Assembly: GCA_001692895.1 (NCBI GenBank)
Contig: KV748194.1
Location: forward strand, 1,116,001 to 1,180,000
Reading direction: 5' to 3'
Length of the DNA stretch: 64,000 bases
From: Cenococcum geophilum 1.58
Lineage: Eukaryota > Ascomycota > Dothideomycetes > Gloniales > Gloniaceae
Shown: piece by piece, positions 32,500 through 44,006 of the stretch
How the letters are laid out: each line of letters opens with the position of its first letter
Position numbering within the stretch: the stretch's first letter is position 1
Notes under the pieces: model-generated
The model's input: the letters and a program-made list of their open reading frames with translations, nothing else
Databases searched by the model: none
Told to the model about the DNA's origin: nothing
Position numbers and translations under genes: made by a program

Positions 32500-35400
32500 A
32501 TTCTTAATTGGTGGGGTGAAGCTTGCTTGCCTACTCTTCCGCTATATACTATAGATAAAGCTCCGTATAGTAAAAGAGACACTTTAGATAGCCTAAATAC
32601 GTCCTTGCTAAAACTAGCTCCTATACCTACTCTACCGCTAATACTTACCCTACCTCTAATACCTACTTTACTACTAATACTACCTTCCTTACGGCAAGCT
32701 CCCTTATGGTAGGCTCCCTTATAGCAGGCTCCCTTACGGCAGGCTCCCTTATAGTAGGCTCCCTTATAATAGGCTCCCTTATACTAAGCTCCCTTATAGT
32801 AGGCTCCCTTATAGCAAGCTCCCTTATGGCAAGCTCCGTTGCGGTAAGCTCTAACTACAGCTACACGACTACCTGTTTTAGCTGTTAATTAGAAGTAAAT
32901 TAAGAAGTTTAGGAGTATACTATAGGCTAAATGTATAGAGACGTGCAGCTGTTATAAGGAGCGGTAGTTCTAAATAGGCCTAGCTATAGAGGGTAATAAT
33001 ATAGGTGTATATAAAGCCTACATTAAGGACACTAATAGCCTTAAATATCTAACTCTTTTTCCCCTATTTGGTGAAAGCAATGAGCTTAATCTAGGGCATA
33101 TTTTTGGCTTTTTGCCTATACTTACCGCGGTAGAGGAGCTTCTGATTGCGCGCGTATACGTTTATCTGCAAGTTATACGTGTACGCGGCTAGCAATATCG
33201 CTATACTAGTTATGTTTGCTGCTTTGGCCAGAACACACTAAAGACTTAAAGGTAGCTACTACGGCTACCTACTAAACTTAATATACTGGTCGTAAGGCCT
33301 ACGGCAGTAGAGGGTGGCGAATACCTAAGTTAATGGTTTACTAAGCGGTATACTATAAGGCGCTCTGCTATATTACTATAGCTTTACTTTCTAAAGGTCA
33401 ATTATCCTAATTATCGTGATGTTGGAATATATAGCACCTGGCTTACTAGCTTACCCGAAAATGGCTCTATATTAGATTAGCTACCTTATATTAATAAGTT
33501 GGAGTCTAATTCCAGTGGCCCGACAGCTCACCCTACTGCTTTTATGCAACGTCCTGCTGTTAATCCTCTGCCTGCTAAGCTTGGCACTAATATACCGGAC
33601 GGCGAATTTAATAACGATGTACTAGATACTTTAGTTCCTAATCTAGTGCCTAACCTTAATAAATTAGAGCTTTTAGGTCGCGAGGTTTAATACTAATAAG
33701 ACCTATAAGCGGGCCTAGAGGTTCCTACTATGTAATAAACACCTCTCTTTAAGCGATTAGCTAGTTTTATTATACGCGGCGCCTTTCCTATTCTATTTCC
33801 TTATGGTAAAGCCGATTTTAATATACTACAAAGCCGTACGGTTACCCTAGCTACGTACGCTAAGCATATGCTTAAGTATTAGGACGGTCGGTTTGGCCGC
33901 CACCCCTTATTTTACTACTATGTGTTTAATCGGATTATAAGAGAGTAAGCCCTTAACGCCACCCGCTTCCTCTACAGCCAATTAAATAAAAATAGTCTAT
34001 CTTTAAATAAGCTTAATAATCTTATAAATGGCAATAGGAGTAGCTAGTTATTAAATAAGATTATACGGCATATACGGAACCTTAAGGGTACTAGACCTTA
34101 TTAGAGGCAGAAGAGAAATAAGCTTACGGCTTATACTAAGAATATTAAAAGCGGGTCTCTATTCTTTACACTTAGCGCTATTAATCTATATTGGTATAAT
34201 CTACACTTTTATATACCTCTATTTAACGAATATAAGGCTACTAATAAGGCTTAGCGCTACTAGATTACTTCTTAAAATCTTAACAATAATCCGTATATTG
34301 CTGCTTACTGGCTATATCGCCGCTTCGATCTATTTAGGAAGCACGTGCTTATAGGTCTATTTAATAGCACTACTTTTAGTCCTAATTTAAGTGGTAGGTA
34401 TAAGGTAGCGGCTATATATATAGCTTCTTATAGAGTTTAATAGCCCTAAGGCCAGATCCGTTAGCTAGTAAATTAAGGGCGGCTTTTGCTGAGTACTAGA
34501 CTACTTTTATATTTATAATAAATCCTAATTAATTTAGGCCTCCCGATCTCCGATATCCTTCTACTCTTAGCTATAAAGAACAGCTTAATACTAGTAAGCT
34601 TCTTACTGCCTACCTTAATCAATTTTAACAGCACCGTAATTGTACCAAATCTTACTGCTTAAGATTAAAGAAAGGCTCCACTGGAGTAAAGGAGTACCGC
34701 TTCTATTTTCCACGCTCTTTCCGCAATAAGGCCACTATATTAAAGGATTAAAATTTATATTACTAGATGTTCTATCTGCAGTGTAACGATAAGCTTCTTA
34801 ATGGTTACAACACAGCTATAATATTGGCGTAGATAGCGAATATTAATACGTTACCCGCTATAAGCGTATTAGTAATAGTTAACTATATAGGCAAATATTA
34901 CAGCAAGGAAGAGAAGAAGTTAACTTCCTACTAGGAGCTACTCTAATTAGTATAGCCGTACGCTAATAGCCTTTATACCTTTAGTTTAGTTATGGCCGGG
35001 TTTATAAACAAGCTTATTACTAAACGCGATTAGTTAGCGCAGGAGGTATACTATCTGCTTTTTAATATTCCCCTTTATAAAGGCTCTAGGAATATAGTAA
35101 CTTTAAACCACCACTAGGAGGACGATTAAAGCGCTACGTATAAGCTTAATAATAGGCAGCTAAGAGGGTGCAGGCTGTTTAACTATAAGAAATATAAGCG
35201 CCGTCTAGATAGAGTAGAGGACGTTACTTTCCTTAATTTTCTACTCTATTTTAATTACTCTACTTATAAGCATTAGCTAAGAGCAAGGCCTTAAGTTATA
35301 TCGTACTTTCCGTAATATAACGGCGATCATTTTTATCTATAGTATCCTAAGTTTTGCTGTATAAAGCTTATTCTTTATCACCCATAAAGGGAGTATAAGG

Positions 35401-37260
35401 AAGTGGCTACTTATACTAATGGATTTAGGGCCCCTAATTATATAGCTTCCTATTAGGCTTATGTTAACTCTTATTAGTACCTACTTAACTACTTCTGTAA
35501 TTGGAAACTAGAGGAAGGTTATAAAACTACTAATAATATTAATAAGTTTAAGGGCGATTTCGCAGATAACTTAGAGCTATACTAGTCCTTTAAGGCCCTA
35601 CATGCCCGCGTTTAAAATACTAATAGAGTTAAAATTAAGGATCCTAATAGGCTTAGTAATAGGGAGCTTAATCATAACTATAACTGGAGTACGTATTGGG
35701 GTACGTACCCGCAGCTTAATAAAAGGACTTATTGGCAGGAAGCACGGCTATAGCCTCTACCGTTAAGCCGCCTATCCTAAATAGTAACCCCGTCCTCCTT
35801 ATAACCAGGTCAGCGTTATATCTATAACGCTATAGTTAATTACTACAGGCAGATCTAAGTGGGCCTTAGCCCCCCCCTACTACGGATTAATATTAATAGA
35901 GAGGCAGAAACTGGCAAATTGCATCTTATTACTGTCCTCTCTACTACGCTCTATAATATAGCAAGGGCTAATAGCAAGCCGTTGCTATTAGCTTAAGCCG
36001 CCCCTACTAGGGTAGCTGCCTTTAGTATTAACGGCAGAACTATATATAATCTATTAAGGTTACTAATAAACCATTTATTTAACAAATTGCCTACCACTAG
36101 TCTTACGCCTCTACAACAAGCTTTTAAGGATATTTACTATCTTATCCTTAATAAGAAATCTATAATCGAGCAAGTATATCTAGCCTAAATTAATCACCGC
36201 CTCTATTAGATCTACCCTATATATAACAATAACTACTTTAGAGGCTTAAACATCTTGCTAGTAGGCAATTTCTATTAGCTTCCCCCTATAGGTTAGGCGG
36301 CCTTATACAGTAATCTACCCACTAGGCCGTTAGAGCTAGCTAGCTATAAAAAAGGAGCCTATAAGGCAATTAACCGAATAGCTGTTCTAGATTAAGTTAT
36401 GCAGTAGGGCGGTGATAACGCTAAAAGCTTTGCATTTAGGACCGCCCTTGCGGAGCTACGTAGTAATTCTGTAAGTAATTCAACCTAGAAGCTTCTTTTA
36501 ACTAGGTATAAGTAGGGCCTATCTACCAATAAGGTTGCGGGCTTTAATAACACAATTCGGCTATATAGCACACGCGCTGCTATAGGTAAGTATAATACTA
36601 TTCGGCTTTATAACCTTTTACAGCTAGTAGTAGCTATTAAGTTAGTTAACACTAGTGTAGGTACGCGGAAAGTTACTCCTAATTAGTGCGATACTATAGA
36701 GAATCTAGCCCTATATATTGGCGCGAAAGTAATACTAATATAAAATATCTAGGTTAAACTAGGCTTAGTAAACGGTACTACTAGTATAGTTAAAGATGTT
36801 GTATAGAAGGGATACGCGGATATTAAAAAGGATTAGCCTTAGTTACTACTAATTACAATGGATAGGTACAACGGACCTACCCTATTTACTTAGTAGAATA
36901 GTAAGAAAGTCGTCCCTATATTTTCCGTACTTTGTAAATAGAAGGGTATAAGAGGCTTTTACTTATAGCGTTAATTTCCAATTACTCTAGTTTTTGCTCT
37001 TACCGTATATAAAAGCTAGGGCCTAATACTTAACTAGGTGGTTTTAGATGTTAAGGAAAAGAATAAGATAGCTAGGCTAACCTATATAGCAATCTTACGA
37101 GTTAAGAAGCTTTTAGGGCTTATATTTAAATATAGGTTTAATATAAAACGATTTTAGTTATCTATAAGTAAGACTAAAGAGGTATAATAAGAAGATTTTA
37201 TATGGAGGTAGTAGCAACTACTTATAAACGACTTTTCCTAATTAGGAAATTATATACTGG
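32500..37260 (+). pseudogene. Helitron Rep/helicase protein
   Basis: In order: a Gln/Pro/Leu-rich N-terminal part with QAPLx repeats (32,690-32,860); FGESNELN, then LTAVEELLIARVYVYLQVIR (about 33,120-33,180); the Helitron-like N domain (HPLFYYYVFNRIIRE near 33,900, then SLFFTLSAINLYWYNLHFYI near 34,170); a long middle part; a worn Walker A (ETGKLHLI near 35,910); LLVGNFYxLPPI near 36,257, where the family has G-D-F/Q-LPP; and VYKSxGLILNxVVLDV near 37,005. These are the RepHel order: replication initiator then Pif1-type helicase. At least one frame change occurs between the N and helicase parts. Asp-to-Asn and many stops make it inactive. Confidence 0.75.
32690..32852 (+). repeat. 15-bp coding repeat in Helitron N-terminus
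   Basis: About 11 units of GGCTCCCTTATAGTA type, in the same frame as the ORF before it, giving QAPLx pentapeptides interrupted by TAG/TAA where Gln codons stood. Confidence 0.75.
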
Positions 37261-38364
37261 CTTAGAGGTAAGTAGAGAATACGGCATTTATTTTAGTTTT
37301 CTAACTTTTAAACAGCTTAACCGCGAAATCCAATTTTCTAAATTTTAACCCCCCTATCTATTCTACCTTCTTACCGCTTCTAGGGCTGTTAGATATATAT
37401 ATAATAGTATATAGGGAGAATTAGCAGTATTACCGGATTAATATTACTGCTGTCTATAGCGTTAATTAATTTTTAGAATTTTTTAAGTTTTTTAAAGGGC
37501 GGAAATGTTACTTATATAAGGAGTTACGTGACCTCTGAGAATATATGCTACTTAGGACCGCATATTAGCAGCCATAACTTCTCTATACTACAGTTAAGAT
37601 TTTATATATACTATACCTAAAGCTACTTAAAATAACTATTACCTATAGATCTACCAATTTATAAATTAAAAATTAGACGTAGTTAGAGCTATTAGTAGGG
37701 GTTATTAATCGCGCTCCCTATAATAAAATCCAACTAATAAACGAACTAACGAATTAAATTAAAAGTTCGGAACGTCTAAATAAGGTTCTGCTAAGACGCT
37801 AGCTAGACCCTAACCTAGACCCTTCCTAACCTATTAAATTCTAAAAATAATAATCTCTACTAAATTAAAAATTATCCTTATCCTTAATAAGCCATCTAAT
37901 TGGATTTAATGGTTCTTTATTATCTAAGACACAACTAAAACTAATAAGGTATAGCAGTATATCGACCTATCTAAGAAGAAAGATAATTTTTTAAAGCTAG
38001 AACTACTAAGTTGGCCTACACTAAGGGACATACTACCTACGGCTATATTGATAGCAAAGCTAGACTTAAACTAGCTTACTACCTATAACTAGCTCTACGC
38101 TAAATATAAGGATAATCTACGCGTACACTAGAAGCAAAAATAGGCTATAAACAATATTAACAACTACATTATTTACACCACATTAGTAGCCTACCTTTTA
38201 CTTATTAACAGCCTCAGTAGTCGGTTATATTAAATATTTAAGGCGTCTCTACTACTGTAGTAGCCACTGCAGTAACAGAGACACCCCGTATTTTGGTAAG
38301 TAATTAAGCCCATCTTATACGAGAATCTTATGCTATTAGTACTTACCAAATTATATACTTACAG

Positions 38365-39355
38365 GGCCTCCTCCCGTCTATAAATACTCCCTCCTCTATA
38401 TCTTCCTCTCTTCTTTTTTCTTCTTCCTTATAAGAGCTAGAGGTGCTCTAATACCCCTCCCTAGTCCCCACTAAGGGATCTATTAGTCGACGTAGCAATA
38501 TAGATAGTATTAAACGACGAGACGGGCGAGAGAGGACAGGAAGGACGGAGGAGCCTCTGGTATATATTAGTTAAGTAACGTTACTAGCTATATTATAGCT
38601 GCCTAATCTCCTATACTCGTAGGCCTCCTCCCGTCTATAAATACTCCCTTCTCTATACCTTCCTCTCTTCTTTTCTTCTTCCTTATAAGAGCTAGAGGTG
38701 CTCTAATACCCCTCCCTAGTCCCTACTAAGGGATCTATTAGTCGACGTGGCGATATAAACAGTATCTAATAAGGAGACGGGTAAGAGAGGAGATAGGAAG
38801 GATAGAGAGGCGTATAGTAAGTGTTAGTTAAGTAACGTTAATTTCTATATTATAGCTGCCTAATCTCCTATACTTACAGGCCTCCTCCCGTCTATAAATA
38901 CTCCCTCCTTTACACCTTCTTCTCTTCTTTTCTTCTTCCTTATAAGAGCTAGAGGTACTCTAATACTCCTCCTTAGTCCCTACTAAGGGATCTATTAGTT
39001 AATATAGTGATATAGATAGTATCTAACGAGGAGATGGGCAAGAGAGGAAATAGGAAGGACGGAGGGGCGTCCGGTAGGTGTCAGTCGAGTAATATTAATG
39101 TCTATATTATAGCTACCTAATCTCCTATTCGCAGGCCTCCTCCCGTCTATAAATACTCCTTTTTTTATACCTTTTTCTCTTCTTCTTTCTTCTTCCTTAT
39201 AAGAGCTAGAGGCGCTCTAATACCCCTCCTTAGTCTCCACTAAGGGATCTATTAGTTAATATAGCAATATAGATAGTATTAAATAAGGAGATAGGTAAGA
39301 GAGGAGATAGGAAGGATGGAGGAACCTCCAGTAGGTGTCAGTTAAGCAACGTTAA
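38365..39355 (+). repeat. Four ~256-bp tandem repeats in Helitron 1
   Basis: Units start with GGCCTCCTCCCGTCTATAAA at 38365, 38622, 38879 and 39134. Each has a TATAAATA box-like sequence, a C/T-rich tract, CTTATAAGAGCTAGAGG and a hairpin CCCTTAGT.../ACTAAGGG-like core. Three units are present inverted in Helitron 2. Confidence 0.85.
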
Positions 39356-40207
39356 CGGCGGTTTTTATTACTCAAAAATTGCGTTATAATAACATTTGGG
39401 AATGCAAATATATACTCCCGTCCTATACTTACACCACTACTAAATATTCTAGATTATATACTTGGAGCTGCTTATAATAGGCATTCCTAGAAGATCTACC
39501 GGTTTAAAGCTCTATAATTAAACATTATTAACGTTTTATATAGGGGTTATCGATTAAGCTCCCAGGATACAATTTTTAAAGTTTAACACTACACTAATAT
39601 TACGACCTTCTTGCAGTAGCCAAGCCACCCCTAATCTTCTCCCCCCTCCTATTACTCGGCGCTAAGCTATTGCGTCGTCGCTAAGCTATTACGTTGTCGT
39701 ACGTCCGAACTGGGTAGGCAATAATATAGTTACTTAATTATATTAGACGTCTCTATATACAATTATATCTCTTCCTATACGCGTATTTAATTAAGTTAGG
39801 GTAGTAAACTTACTTTAATTCCAGCTATGCGGCGATTTAGTTATTAGGTATTAAAAATATTTAGTATATAAAGCTTTAAATTAGAATTATAATCTACTAT
39901 ATTAAATCCTACATAGAGGGCTCTATATTAAGCTCTACAGTCTAAATATATACTAGATTTGTGACCAATATAATCCTTAAGCCCAGCTTAAGTAGGGCGC
40001 CTCGGTCACTATAGTAGATCCTTATCTAGTAGTAACTAAGGGGCCTTAATCTTACTACTACTTCTAAATTAAGCAAAAGCTCTATATAGGGGGGTNCNAG
40101 GGGNTCTCCCCCTAGAAAACCTTATCTCTATATATATTAATTAAAGTCTATATAATAAAGCTCTAAAATTGATTGGCTTATTACTTATAAACTCGGGTCA
40201 AAATTTA

Positions 40208-40223
40208 CGTTAGGGGATTAACG
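40208..40223 (+). other. 3' terminal-side hairpin of Helitron 1
   Basis: CGTTAG-GGGA-TTAACG, a stem of six pairs with one G-T. Helitron 2 has AGTTAG-GGGG-CTAACT at 61371-61386 (read on minus). The outer pair differs on both sides, so pairing is kept. Helitron 3' ends usually carry such a hairpin. Confidence 0.6.
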
Positions 40224-40392
40224 TTCCGCATGTTACAATCTTAAATATTCTAAAGATAGGGTATAGTTGCAATATAATTAAGTGTATAAATGGCGATAAT
40301 TTTGAACAATTTTGTATTGAAAACTCATTCAGTGTGCGCGCACAGTGTTAAAGTTCATCCAGTGTAAGATTTTGTAACGTAGCGTATTTCCA

Positions 40393-40421
40393 CACTCCCG
40401 GAGCTTTCGGCAACACTAGCC
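40393..40421 (-). repeat. Short conserved transposon-end-like sequence, copy 2
   Basis: Reverse complement of 10294-10322 with one C/T difference. It stands in a 230-base gap between Helitron 1 and the Tc1/mariner element. Confidence 0.5.
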
Positions 40422-40474
40422 AAGCTATATACTGTCGTTTGCAAAAGATCGGGAACTCGCTTAAGGACGAAAGA

Positions 40475-40531
40475 GCCGCATCGCCCCCCACTAAAATTTG
40501 TATGAGGGGCAATTCTTTTAATTTTAACCAC
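40475..40531 (+). repeat. Left terminal inverted repeat, mariner A
   Basis: Begins GCCGCATCGCCCCCCACTAA; pairs with 43161-43217. No clear TA duplication was identified outside the repeats. Confidence 0.85.
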
Positions 40532-40547
40532 CACAATTAAAGTTATT

Positions 40548-41559
40548 ATGGGCCGCCGCCTTCCAGATAAAGTTGTTCATAGAATTAGGATTCGTATTGA
40601 AGCTGGTGAGGCAGTACTAGCTATTGCGGAGGCTATAAAAGTGGGCAAGAAGACGATTTATAAGATACGATTAAACCTTAATATTTGGGGTAAACCGTAC
40701 GCGCCTCCCACCGTGGTTTAAGGTTGACTAAAAGCCCTGCTACCTTACCAAGAAATTATAATGTATATAGCCGTAGTGTTAAGCCTTTTACTAACTACTT
40801 ATGCAGCGCCTTCTCGACTTCCTTAAAGATTAGCTAATAGCGTATCTAGATAAGATACAGACTTTCCTATTTAACGAATTTAATATCCAAGTCTCTATTG
40901 CAACTATCTACCGTACTCTTAAGAGAGCTTCCTAGTCACAAAAGGTGGTTACGGCTCGGGCGACTTAAAGGAGCGCTCTCCTCTGTAACGCTTAGATTAG
41001 TATATAGAAGAGCTAGGTAGCAGAGCAGCTTATATTTCTTAACGAGTCGGCAGCAAATAAAAGGACTAATAATAGGAAGTACGGCTAGTCACTAAAAGGG
41101 ACTGTATATGGTGTAACACGCGTACTTAAGAGGTTAGAGAGGTAGAGCATTCTACCAGCGTTAGCAGTTAACGGATACCTTAGCTACCTTATCTTTTAAG
41201 GCTCTATTACGTCTATAATATTTAAAGCCTTTATAGAGGAGCAGGTACTACCTTATTATACGCTATATTTAAGGCCACAATCGGTCCTTATTCTTAACAA
41301 CACGGCAATCTATAAATTAATACGGCTTTAAGAGCTTTATAAGCAACACAGTGTCTTACTAAAATTCCTACCACTATACTTACCGGATTATAATCCTATT
41401 AAGGCTACGTTTAATAACATTAAGGCTTAAATTAGAAGAAACTAGCGGCTGGTTAAGGACTTTGAGAGCTTTAAGAACTTCTTACATTTTGCTGTTAGTT
41501 AAGTATATAGTATACACGCAGGAGCTCACTTCTGAGAGGTAGGATATATTATAGAGTAA
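40548..41559 (+). pseudogene. Tc1/mariner transposase (DDE_3 type), element A
   Basis: ATG 40548 opens an N-terminal helix-turn-helix (RLPDKVVHRIRIRIEAGE, then IAEAIKVGKKTIYKIR). Around 40,690-40,800 the frame shifts by one, then IQVSIATIYRTLKRAS, LIFLNESAAN, LAVNGYLSYLI, SVLILNNTAIYK and YLPDYNPIKATF follow. The last three are the catalytic segments of DDE_3 transposases. The Asp of the LILDN-type motif is Asn and the final Glu is Lys, all explained by G-to-A. Several stops are present. When intact it would cut and join the element at TA sites. Confidence 0.8.
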
Positions 41560-41569
41560 TAGATAAATA

Positions 41570-43063
41570 CTATCTCAATTGCTTAAACTTTAAGATTAGA
41601 GGCCTAATTCTAACTAGCGTACCAATCTTAAAGCCATATCTCTCCTATTAATCTAACGTTATACCTTCACCTAGCTTCTCTAACTTCAGTAAGTCAATAT
41701 TCCATTCTTCCTTTACCAGCTTATCCTTAATCGGCTCTAAAGTAGCCCTCTGCCTCTTACTACTAAACTCCAACTTATTAGCCAGCCAGTTAAAGAACTG
41801 GCTAAGTAGCTTAACTAGATCTATTTCTAACCGAACAGGGCTTAAGTTTTAGGGTGCTTTAATATTTAAAGATAACGTAGAATATTAACGGAGGTAAGGA
41901 TTTTAGGCCATAGAATTAGCCTAATTTATAACTAATATTACTATTAGCTGCTTAATATATTCTAGTGTAGAATCTTCCTTCTCTACTACCGGCTCCTTCT
42001 AGATCTTCTTACTCCTCTCTCTACTACTAGCCAAGACCATTATAATATTTTGCGACGGCTGCTCAACGGTAGAGGCGCTAGAGAGGAGCTCTTTATTCCA
42101 CCGCTAAAAGTCTACTATATTTATAGGATAATAGTTAATTATAACATTGGGTAATTTAGGCGACAGCTTATTCTACTAGCACGTCTTACCTTTATTACGG
42201 TAATGGATATTTATATAAGGCCACCAATCTGCAATTACTGGCATTATATTACCAGAAGCCTCCTTAGCAGTAATTACATTAGGTAAGTTGGTAATTTAAA
42301 CTTATATAGCTGTCCTTCTGCCTACGGGCCTCTCAACAACTTACTAACTTAGAGTTACGGCAGAAGGAGCCTAAGACTCTAGCTCCTTCTCCTCAACTAA
42401 ATATAAGGTAAAGTTTAAGGAGAGAGACTTTAACAGCTAGTGCTTATGCCACTCCTTAATTATTGCGAGAGCTTAATATAGATCCGCAGGCGACCAAATA
42501 TCTTAAGGGTAGCAGTCAGCTTGCCGCGCCTTCTTATAGGAGGCAACGGCTTAGAGGTAAGTAATCTTAAACTTCCGTAGTAGTAGATTTAGTACGGTCT
42601 CGTTCTGCCATTGCTCCAGCTCAAAGTAGTATATATTTTTAGTGTCGAATACTACTAACTTTATGCCAGGAAGAGACTCCTTTCTACTACCTGTAACTGC
42701 CTTCCAAACACTTATAAAGCGTACAGGCGGCGGCGGCGGCGGCGACAAGCCTATATCCTCATCTTCCACCTCTATAAGCTCCTTGGTATTCTCATCCTCG
42801 TCCTCATCGACCTTATCTGCAGACGTAGGCTCTGCGGGCGTTGCTAGTGGCGGCGATAGTGACGGCAACGGCGACGGCGACGGTGACGGTAACGGCGACG
42901 GTACTAGTATTATCTTCTGCCTCTTCTTCACCTTCCTCTTTACCTTCTTCTTAGGCGGCTATAAGATAGCAGAAGTAGGTACAGATTAAGCCCGCTTTTG
43001 TTTAGAAGGCTTTAGAGCACGGCCTAACGATCAAATAGGTAGCTGCTGCTATTGGGGCGACAT
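41570..43063 (-). pseudogene. Second ORF of mariner A, convergent, about 497 codons
   Basis: One frame from ATG (43063-43061) to TAG (41572-41570) keeps phase over 1,494 bases with only nonsense changes. Features in order: a basic, nuclear-localisation-like PPKKKVKRKVKKRQK near codons 37-51, a Pro/Ser repeat region (PSPLPSPSPSPLPS), an acidic region (DKVDEDEDENTKELIEVEDE), poly-Pro, a block VFDTKNIYYFELEQWQNETV, a central block with ADWWPYINIHYRNKGKT, and a C-terminal helical domain (FFNWLANKLEF... EEWNIDLLKLEKLGEGI... ERYGFKIGTLVRIRP) that resembles a SAM-like helical bundle. Function unknown. It may help target or regulate transposition, or be captured host sequence. Confidence 0.7.
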
Positions 43064-43160
43064 AAGATACAACACCAAGATTTCTATATAATTGACTTAA
43101 CTAGGTAACGCGCCAGCTTCACTATTTAGGCACTTAAAATAGGTGGTTAACGTATTATTA

Positions 43161-43217
43161 GTGGTTAAAATTAAAAGAATTACCCCTCATACAAATTTTG
43201 GTGGGGGGCGATGCGGC
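43161..43217 (-). repeat. Right terminal inverted repeat, mariner A
   Basis: Reverse complement of 40475-40531 with two transitions. Confidence 0.85.
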
Positions 43218-43247
43218 CGCTTAGCCCCCGTATATATAATATATGCA

Positions 43248-43404
43248 ATCTATCTATCGCAGTCACGTAAGGGGATATTAATTTTAACCGTATAATTGGG
43301 AGACGTAGGGCTATAAGGTCACTCTAGGGCTAGTTCTTAGCGGTTTTGCTAGTACCTAGCACTTAAATCTGCTAAGGATTTGCCCTAAAGTAACCAGATG
43401 TCCC
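43248..43404 (-). repeat. Split direct repeat B2 of Ngaro-like element 2
   Basis: 157 bases, paired with B1 (43672-43828). It holds the inverted pair TGCTAGTACCTAGCA inside a longer CTTAGC...GCTAAG stem. Confidence 0.85.
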
Positions 43405-43559
43405 TGACCACAAGCCTATAGCTACAAAACTATCTAACTATAGTAGTCGCACTAAGGCAGGTTCTTAGCGGTTTTGCTAGTTCCTAGCACCTGCTAAAGA
43501 ATTGCCTTAAAGCGCTATCTATATATAATGCATACTAAGTGCAAGGGATAGCGGGTAGG

Positions 43560-43673
43560 AAAAGCGAATTAGCTACGTAGTAACTGCGTTTAATATTCGC
43601 GAATATTACAGGAGGTCTTAGCATTGTATATTGCTGAGATGGACACTACCAAGTAATATATAGACGCTAGTAT
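43560..43673 (-). repeat. Split direct repeat A2 of Ngaro-like element 2
   Basis: 114 bases, paired with A1 (47941-48054). It overlaps B1 by two bases. Confidence 0.85.
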
Positions 43674-43828
43674 CTATCTATCGCAGTTACGTAAGGGGAT
43701 ATTAATTTTAACCGTATAATTAGGAGACGTAGGGCTATAAGGTCACTCTAGGGCTAGTCCTTAGCGGTTTTGCTAGTACCTAGCACTTAAATCTACTAAG
43801 GATTTGCCCTAAAGTAACCAGATGTCCC
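43672..43828 (-). repeat. Split direct repeat B1 of Ngaro-like element 2
   Basis: 157 bases, ending GATGTCCC like B2. Confidence 0.85.
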
Positions 43829-43865
43829 CAAGCGAAGCTCCTGCGCCCAACAAGATATTAACGCA

Positions 43866-43992
43866 TTCTGCTATATTCTACTATATTCTGCCATATTCTG
43901 CCACATTGCCGCATTCTACCATATTCTGCCACATTGTCGCATTCTGCTATATTCTGCCATATTATCGCATTCTGCTATATTCTATAAACCCT
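43866..43992 (+). repeat. TTCTGCCA-type array in Ngaro-like element 2
   Basis: About 12 units of CATTCTGCCA type with changes, followed at 44,007 by palindrome copy 3. Confidence 0.75.
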
Positions 43993-44006
43993 AACTTATA
44001 AGCCAA

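Larger units (their letters stand above)
32100..40236 (+). mobile_element. Helitron 1 (plus strand), RIP-degraded
   Basis: A Rep/helicase-type coding region (about 32,150-37,260) is followed by a long 3' part with four ~256-bp tandem repeats and a terminal-side 16-base hairpin (40208-40223). The 3' part from 36,979 on is repeated in inverted orientation at 64,000-61,358, which defines the shared 3' end. The 5' boundary is uncertain. Confidence 0.7.
40475..43217 (+). mobile_element. Tc1/mariner element A with two convergent ORFs
   Basis: 57-base terminal inverted repeats at 40475-40531 and 43161-43217 differ at two sites, both transitions. Inside are a plus-strand transposase (40548 to about 41,559) and a minus-strand second ORF (43063-41570), meeting tail to tail. 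Total 2,743 bases, longer than a plain Tc1/mariner (about 1.3-1.9 kb) because of the second ORF. Confidence 0.85.

Noticed and set aside
32706..32888. 60-codon Ser/Gly/Leu repeat protein
   Set aside because: Alternative phase of the 15-bp repeat; the phase continuous with the upstream Helitron ORF reads QAPLx.
42642..42989. 115-codon plus-strand Ser/Gly-rich frame
   Set aside because: Antisense to the mariner second ORF; the minus frame extends to 497 codons in one phase between the terminal repeats.
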